DNA of 64,000 nucleotides. Source: Moraxella sp. K1664 (GTDB lineage Bacteria; Pseudomonadota; Gammaproteobacteria; Pseudomonadales; Moraxellaceae). The notes under the pieces are model-generated. The model worked only from the letters and a program-made list of their open reading frames with translations. It was not told the origin of the DNA and did no database searches. The DNA lies in the NCBI RefSeq assembly GCF_039693965.1, contig NZ_CP155576.1, positions 1,426,001 to 1,490,000 of the forward strand. Reading direction: 5' to 3'. The position numbers and the translations under genes were made by a program. How positions within the stretch are numbered: position 1 is the stretch's first letter; each line of letters opens with the position of its first letter. Below, in pieces: positions 60,638 to 64,000 of this stretch.

Positions 60638-61120
60638 ATGTCATTTTTCAACCCAGAACATCAGCCATTTGCTATCGCCCTTATCGTCTTAGCTGTTATC
60701 ATCTCGATACTTGTTGGCGACGCATTTTTCATCATCTTGGCGATGGTGTTTTTGGGTGTGGCGACCGCACAAGGTAAACACCTAGTTATAAAGATAAGTA
60801 TCGGGGCGTTGTTGGTTGCTGTTGTGCTTTATTATTTATTTTTTGGTTATTACTGGACAAGCCACGGCAGTATTCATCAAGTTTGTGGGCAACTTAACAA
60901 AATCGAACATCGCTCTTTGGGTAGGCAAAGTGTACTAAGCCTGTATCTTGATGACCCAATGAGCCAAAAATCGTATCGTTTTGACCGCCTTGACAACTGG
61001 CACGGGGATGATGTTTTTCGCCCGTACAAGGCAGGCGATGTGATTTGTGTCAAGTACACCAAATCGCCCATTTTGACCCGCACCTATCCCCATATTTTGA
61101 CAGACATACAGCCCAAATGA
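60638..61120 (+). CDS. Membrane-anchored hypothetical protein
   Basis: A 160-aa protein with three hydrophobic segments in the first 75 residues ('IALIVLAVIISILVGDAFFI', 'LAMVFLGVATA', 'IGALLVAVVLYYLFFGYYW') and a soluble C-terminal half ('VCGQLNKIEHRSLGRQSVLS … GDVICVKYTKSP') that looks like a small beta domain. Family not recognised. It lies 16 bp before a WG-repeat protein gene and probably shares its transcript. Confidence 0.65.
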   Translation: MSFFNPEHQPFAIALIVLAVIISILVGDAFFIILAMVFLGVATAQGKHLVIKISIGALLVAVVLYYLFFGYYWTSHGSIHQVCGQLNKIEHRSLGRQSVLSLYLDDPMSQKSYRFDRLDNWHGDDVFRPYKAGDVICVKYTKSPILTRTYPHILTDIQPK

Positions 61121-61136
61121 CAACCTAGGACAACCC

Positions 61137-62144
61137 ATGAAAAAGCCACTCATCGCCTTATTCACCCTGCTCACGCTACCGCAAGCGTGGGCGTTATCCA
61201 TAGAGCCTGCCGATTGGGGCGATTTTCGCTATGATGAAAACGTGGTTTGCTCAACATCCGCAGAAAACAGCGACATATTCGGTGTTGTCAAAAAACACGG
61301 TAAATACGGCATGGCGGACAGCACAGGCAAAGTACTATTACCGCTTGAATATGATGACGGAGCGTGCCTAAATGGTTATGTAACCTTATCAAAACAAGGT
61401 AAGTGGGGCTTGGTGGACGCTCATCAGCGTGTGGTAGCACCCTTTGTTTTTGGCAAACAGCCTTGGGACTTTAATGGCGTAGATAAAGTCATTATCACTG
61501 ATGAGCGTGATGATGGTATATATTCGGCGGTGTATGGGGTAGATGGTAGGGTCTTGCTGGATTATCAGCGTGGTCGGTTACGTTTTGAAAATGATGTTTT
61601 GATACGCTTTGAAGATGATGAGAACGGGCAAAGTGGCTTTATGGACACGCAAGGCAATATCATCTTGGCAGGGCAGTATGGCTGGGTGAAACTGCTGGAC
61701 GATAAAGCAGGCGATGAGCGGTTTATGGTGAGCATAGATAACCAAACCATGATGATAGACCGTAATAAAAACATACTCACACAAGGCTATGACGACATGG
61801 AGCCTTTTGATGAGCAAGGCATATCAAGGGTTCATCTGGATGTAAATGGTAAGCGTAAAATCGGCTTTGTAGATAGAAATGGGATACTCATTGTCAAGCT
61901 CTCATCACATCGCTACCCCATGTGGAACGATGTCTATGGGCATGAATGGCAACTACGCACGGACGGTGGGCAGTGTACACTATTTTTGCAAGACCGTGCA
62001 GGGCAAGCGGTCAACGACCTAGAGTTTCCTGATGAATCCTGTCGGCTACTTGCCACGCCCAACCAAACACCCAGTCAAGAACCCACAGCAAAGCGTGGGT
62101 TATGGGATAGGATTTGGGCGTGGGTTGTTAGTTTGATTCGCTAA
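61137..62144 (+). CDS. Exported WG-repeat protein
   Basis: A 335-aa protein with signal peptide ('MKKPLIALFTLLTLPQAWA') and several WG (KWG) repeats of about 30 residues: 'KKHGKYGMADSTGKVLLPLE', 'SKQGKWGLVDAHQRVVAPF', 'NGQSGFMDTQGNIILAGQY', 'GKRKIGFVDRNGILIV'. WG repeats form beta-rich binding surfaces; function unknown. A short hydrophobic/Trp-rich C-terminus ('LWDRIWAWVVSLIR') may contact the membrane. Convergent with plsC. Confidence 0.85.
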   Translation: MKKPLIALFTLLTLPQAWALSIEPADWGDFRYDENVVCSTSAENSDIFGVVKKHGKYGMADSTGKVLLPLEYDDGACLNGYVTLSKQGKWGLVDAHQRVVAPFVFGKQPWDFNGVDKVIITDERDDGIYSAVYGVDGRVLLDYQRGRLRFENDVLIRFEDDENGQSGFMDTQGNIILAGQYGWVKLLDDKAGDERFMVSIDNQTMMIDRNKNILTQGYDDMEPFDEQGISRVHLDVNGKRKIGFVDRNGILIVKLSSHRYPMWNDVYGHEWQLRTDGGQCTLFLQDRAGQAVNDLEFPDESCRLLATPNQTPSQEPTAKRGLWDRIWAWVVSLIR

Positions 62145-62145
62145 A

Positions 62146-62919
62146 TCAAGCCTTTAATACTCGTCTATGTAGCTCTGCCAGCCCGTCTTCCATGGCTTTT
62201 TGCAATATCTCGGTAAGCTCAGCACGGGTCTTATCTTCGGGCAAAATCGGTGCAAGGGGCAACACATACGCCTTGACCCCATCGCTGTCCGCCACTCGTC
62301 TTAGGCTCTCTGCCATCGTGCGTTTGTCATAATACGCACAGTCGTCCGACAGCGTACCGTCTGCATTGACATAAGCAATCACCACAGGGCAGATGGGCAA
62401 GCCTGTATCCATGCTCGCCTGCAAAAGTTTTCCGTGGATTTTTTTGATTTTTGTACCGTCTGTAGTGGTTGCTTCGGGAAAAAATACCACCGATGAACCG
62501 CCCCGCAAAAAATCGGCAATTTGGCGTGCCACACCGTCAGCGTCCCCCGAACCACGTTTGATAAAGAGTGTCCCACCTGCTTTGGCAAGTTTGCCAAAAA
62601 TAAACCACTCGCCAATCTCCGCCTTTGACAAAAAGAACACGGGAGCGACCGACCCCACCACAGGAATATCCAGCCAAGAGATGTGATTGGACACCCAAAG
62701 TCCGTGTGTCTGTGGCACAGGCTCAACTTGCACGACTTCCACGCCAAAGGAATTGACCATTTTTCGGCAAAAGGTTTGGATGTATTTTGGCAAAACATCT
62801 CTGGGCGGTGCTTTAAATGCCCCAATGCGTCTGGCGGTAGTAAAGCCACCAACCAAGGTGTTACTCATGCCTGCGATGATTTTGGTGCGTTTTAGTTGTT
62901 TATTTAGAAAATTTGCCAT
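62146..62919 (-). CDS. plsC: 1-acyl-sn-glycerol-3-phosphate acyltransferase
   Basis: A 257-aa acyltransferase from ATG 62919 (the frame is open to 63003). Block I 'LWVSNHISWLDIPVVGS' carries the N-H-x4-D catalytic motif; block II 'GGTLFIKRGSGDADG'; block III 'SVVFFPEATTTDGTKIKKIH' (F-P-E-A-T-T for the usual E-G-T); block IV 'LPICPVVIAY'. It makes phosphatidic acid from lysophosphatidate at the inner membrane. A paralogue elsewhere is possible; the family call is firm. Confidence 0.88.
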   Translation of the reverse strand: MANFLNKQLKRTKIIAGMSNTLVGGFTTARRIGAFKAPPRDVLPKYIQTFCRKMVNSFGVEVVQVEPVPQTHGLWVSNHISWLDIPVVGSVAPVFFLSKAEIGEWFIFGKLAKAGGTLFIKRGSGDADGVARQIADFLRGGSSVVFFPEATTTDGTKIKKIHGKLLQASMDTGLPICPVVIAYVNADGTLSDDCAYYDKRTMAESLRRVADSDGVKAYVLPLAPILPEDKTRAELTEILQKAMEDGLAELHRRVLKA

Positions 62920-63120
62920 AAGATTATCATTGTCAATTAAAAGGCGTATCCTATAAGACTTTGGGCAAAATTGCAAGTGTTTTTGGTAAACATTAATGCA
63001 CAAAAAACTCTAATGAATTTCAAACAGTTTTCCTAACACCACAGTATTTTGAGCTTTATAAGCAAGCTATTTGTCTTGACATGACCCATCTGCCATCAAT
63101 TCTGCTGTTATTAGCGATGG

Positions 63121-63663
63121 CTATTTTAAAAAATTGGTATATTCTCTTATCTGTTCATCGGTTTTAAAATCCTTTTTTGGCTCCATGCCGAGCATTTGTG
63201 CCAATCCATCTAAAATATCATCATTTTCTGATTGCACGGTAGTGTTTATGCTAACGGTGTACGCATTATTGATATAATGATAACTATCTATCATACACCC
63301 TTCTTGATGTAATAAATCATAACGGCATGGCTCAAAAACAAAAGTATAGCAAAAACGATTGGGAGCTAATTCAAAATCAGTATACATTTTTATATAAGAT
63401 GAAAAATCATCAAATAAGGAAATAATAAACTCGTCTGTGTTTTGGGTAATTTGTGCAACCTTATCAAAATCATCCAAAATGGTATTGGCGTGAAATACCT
63501 GCACATCGTCATCATCATATTGTATCTTTTGATGACTAAGATTATCTAAATCAAAATTAAAACATAGATAGACATCTTTTTTGATATTAAGCATATTGCC
63601 TATGATTGATTTTAACAACGCTGATTTATCTGCATTGGTTACTAATTGATTTTCTGATTTCAT
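63121..63663 (-). CDS. Hypothetical protein, acidic
   Basis: I do not recognise this 180-aa acidic, soluble protein. Its features: Asp/Asn-rich 'FNFDLDNLSHQKIQYDDDDV', aromatic 'FCYTFVFEPCRYDLLHQEGC' and a Lys/Glu C-terminus. It is AT-rich and lies alone between plsC and ftsH, which fits an immunity-type or accessory gene, but nothing proves that. AAGAGAC upstream of the ATG is a fair ribosome site. Confidence 0.65.
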   Translation of the reverse strand: MKSENQLVTNADKSALLKSIIGNMLNIKKDVYLCFNFDLDNLSHQKIQYDDDDVQVFHANTILDDFDKVAQITQNTDEFIISLFDDFSSYIKMYTDFELAPNRFCYTFVFEPCRYDLLHQEGCMIDSYHYINNAYTVSINTTVQSENDDILDGLAQMLGMEPKKDFKTDEQIREYTNFLK

Positions 63664-63817
63664 GCAAGTCTCTTTTTTAAATTTATCTTTAATGATAAGT
63701 AATTTTATAGTTCACGTTAGTCAAGACTTTACCATGGCACTATACATGCTAAGATTTTTTAATACCTAACTTGCTATTATAATCATTTTTATAATGAAAA
63801 ATATGTTCATATTTTAT

Positions 63818-63849
63818 AAAAACACCGCCCAAAATCAAGGCGGTGCTTC
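63818..63849 (-). terminator. Terminator after ftsH
   Basis: On the minus strand GCACCGCC and GGCGGTGT around TTGATTTTG, followed by TTTTT. Confidence 0.75.
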
Positions 63850-63860
63850 TCATACCACTA

Positions 63861-64000
63861 TCACGCACTCGGTAGTGGCGGTGGCAATTCGTCATTTTTA
63901 ACGATATTGACCGTTGGCACTTCATGCTGATATTCTTTTGGCTCTCGTGGGGTTTCGCCATTCATGATTTGCAAGAACTGCTCACGGTCAATGGTCTCCC
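63861..64000 (-). CDS. ftsH: Cell-division protease FtsH, C-terminal end (gene continues outside window)
   Basis: The minus strand reads in one open frame 'ETIDREQFLQIMNGETPREP', then K-E-Y-Q-H-E-V-P-T-V-N and a Pro-rich end (L-P-P-P-L-P-S-A), stop at 63861. The 'ETID…F..IM.G..PR.P' pattern is the usual C-terminus of FtsH, the membrane AAA+ zinc protease. Only about 46 residues are in the window; the identification rests on this tail. Confidence 0.75.
   Translation of the reverse strand, partial: ETIDREQFLQIMNGETPREPKEYQHEVPTVNIVKNDELPPPLPSA

Overview
The window looks like a chromosomal segment of a Moraxellaceae gammaproteobacterium, most likely Moraxella or a close relative. I base this on moderate GC, the house-keeping set (mdh, ileS, lspA, parE, tilS, proC, slt, fkpB, plsC, ftsH, DUF2789, YggT) and a NalP-like lipoprotein autotransporter. 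No rRNA, tRNA or CRISPR array was seen. The species is inferred, not proven.

Layout. 1-9.4 kb: end of a Slt-type transglycosylase, a divergent HxlR regulator/NAD(P)-binding protein pair, a GNAT enzyme, mdh, sotB and two peptidases (aminopeptidase P, PepD). 9.4-15.8 kb: an orphan HigA-type antitoxin beside a wrecked toxin, a LysR/old-yellow-enzyme pair, a HEPN plus LOTUS-like protein, a nitroreductase, an MBL-fold hydrolase and a twice-frameshifted DMT transporter. 16-20.9 kb: one very AT-rich gene for a nuclease-NACHT-repeat protein of the Avs/bNACHT defence type. 21-33.5 kb: formaldehyde dehydrogenase, a BCCT transporter, an IS3 element, LysR/hydrolase, cyclophilin-like proteins, a luciferase-like enzyme, a YahK-like dehydrogenase, isochorismatase, a GlxA-type regulator. 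33.5-36.3 kb: a tight operon of two SirTM-like sirtuins flanking an HD protein, with a divergent HxlR regulator. 36.4-42.8 kb: parE-tilS, proC, yggT and a TauE exporter. 42.9-52.8 kb: autotransporter, lspA, an IS110 element, and ileS carrying an inserted acetyltransferase domain. 52.9-64 kb: cytochrome c, AI-2E transporter, CitE-like lyase, fkpB, a nest of mobile elements (124-bp MITE, IS110, IS200/IS605), a WG-repeat protein, PlsC and the end of ftsH.

How parts work together. Five oxidoreductase genes (old yellow enzyme, nitroreductase, formaldehyde dehydrogenase, luciferase-like enzyme, YahK-like dehydrogenase) share one promoter design: a conserved block exactly 30 bp upstream of the -10 hexamer. 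The copy between the LysR gene at 10.1 kb and the old yellow enzyme makes that LysR protein the candidate regulator of a carbonyl/electrophile-stress regulon.

The strongest discovery is in the mobile DNA. Both IS110-family elements carry a structured RNA region upstream of the transposase in which all four guide segments of a bridge RNA can be read. These match the element ends and the actual insertion sites, which lie in other repeats (a small palindromic repeat and a 124-bp MITE). Other items of note are the two-sirtuin/HD operon, the Avs-like gene, the GNAT insertion in IleRS, and exact 12-mers of Neisseriaceae DNA-uptake dialects that suggest import from Neisseriaceae.
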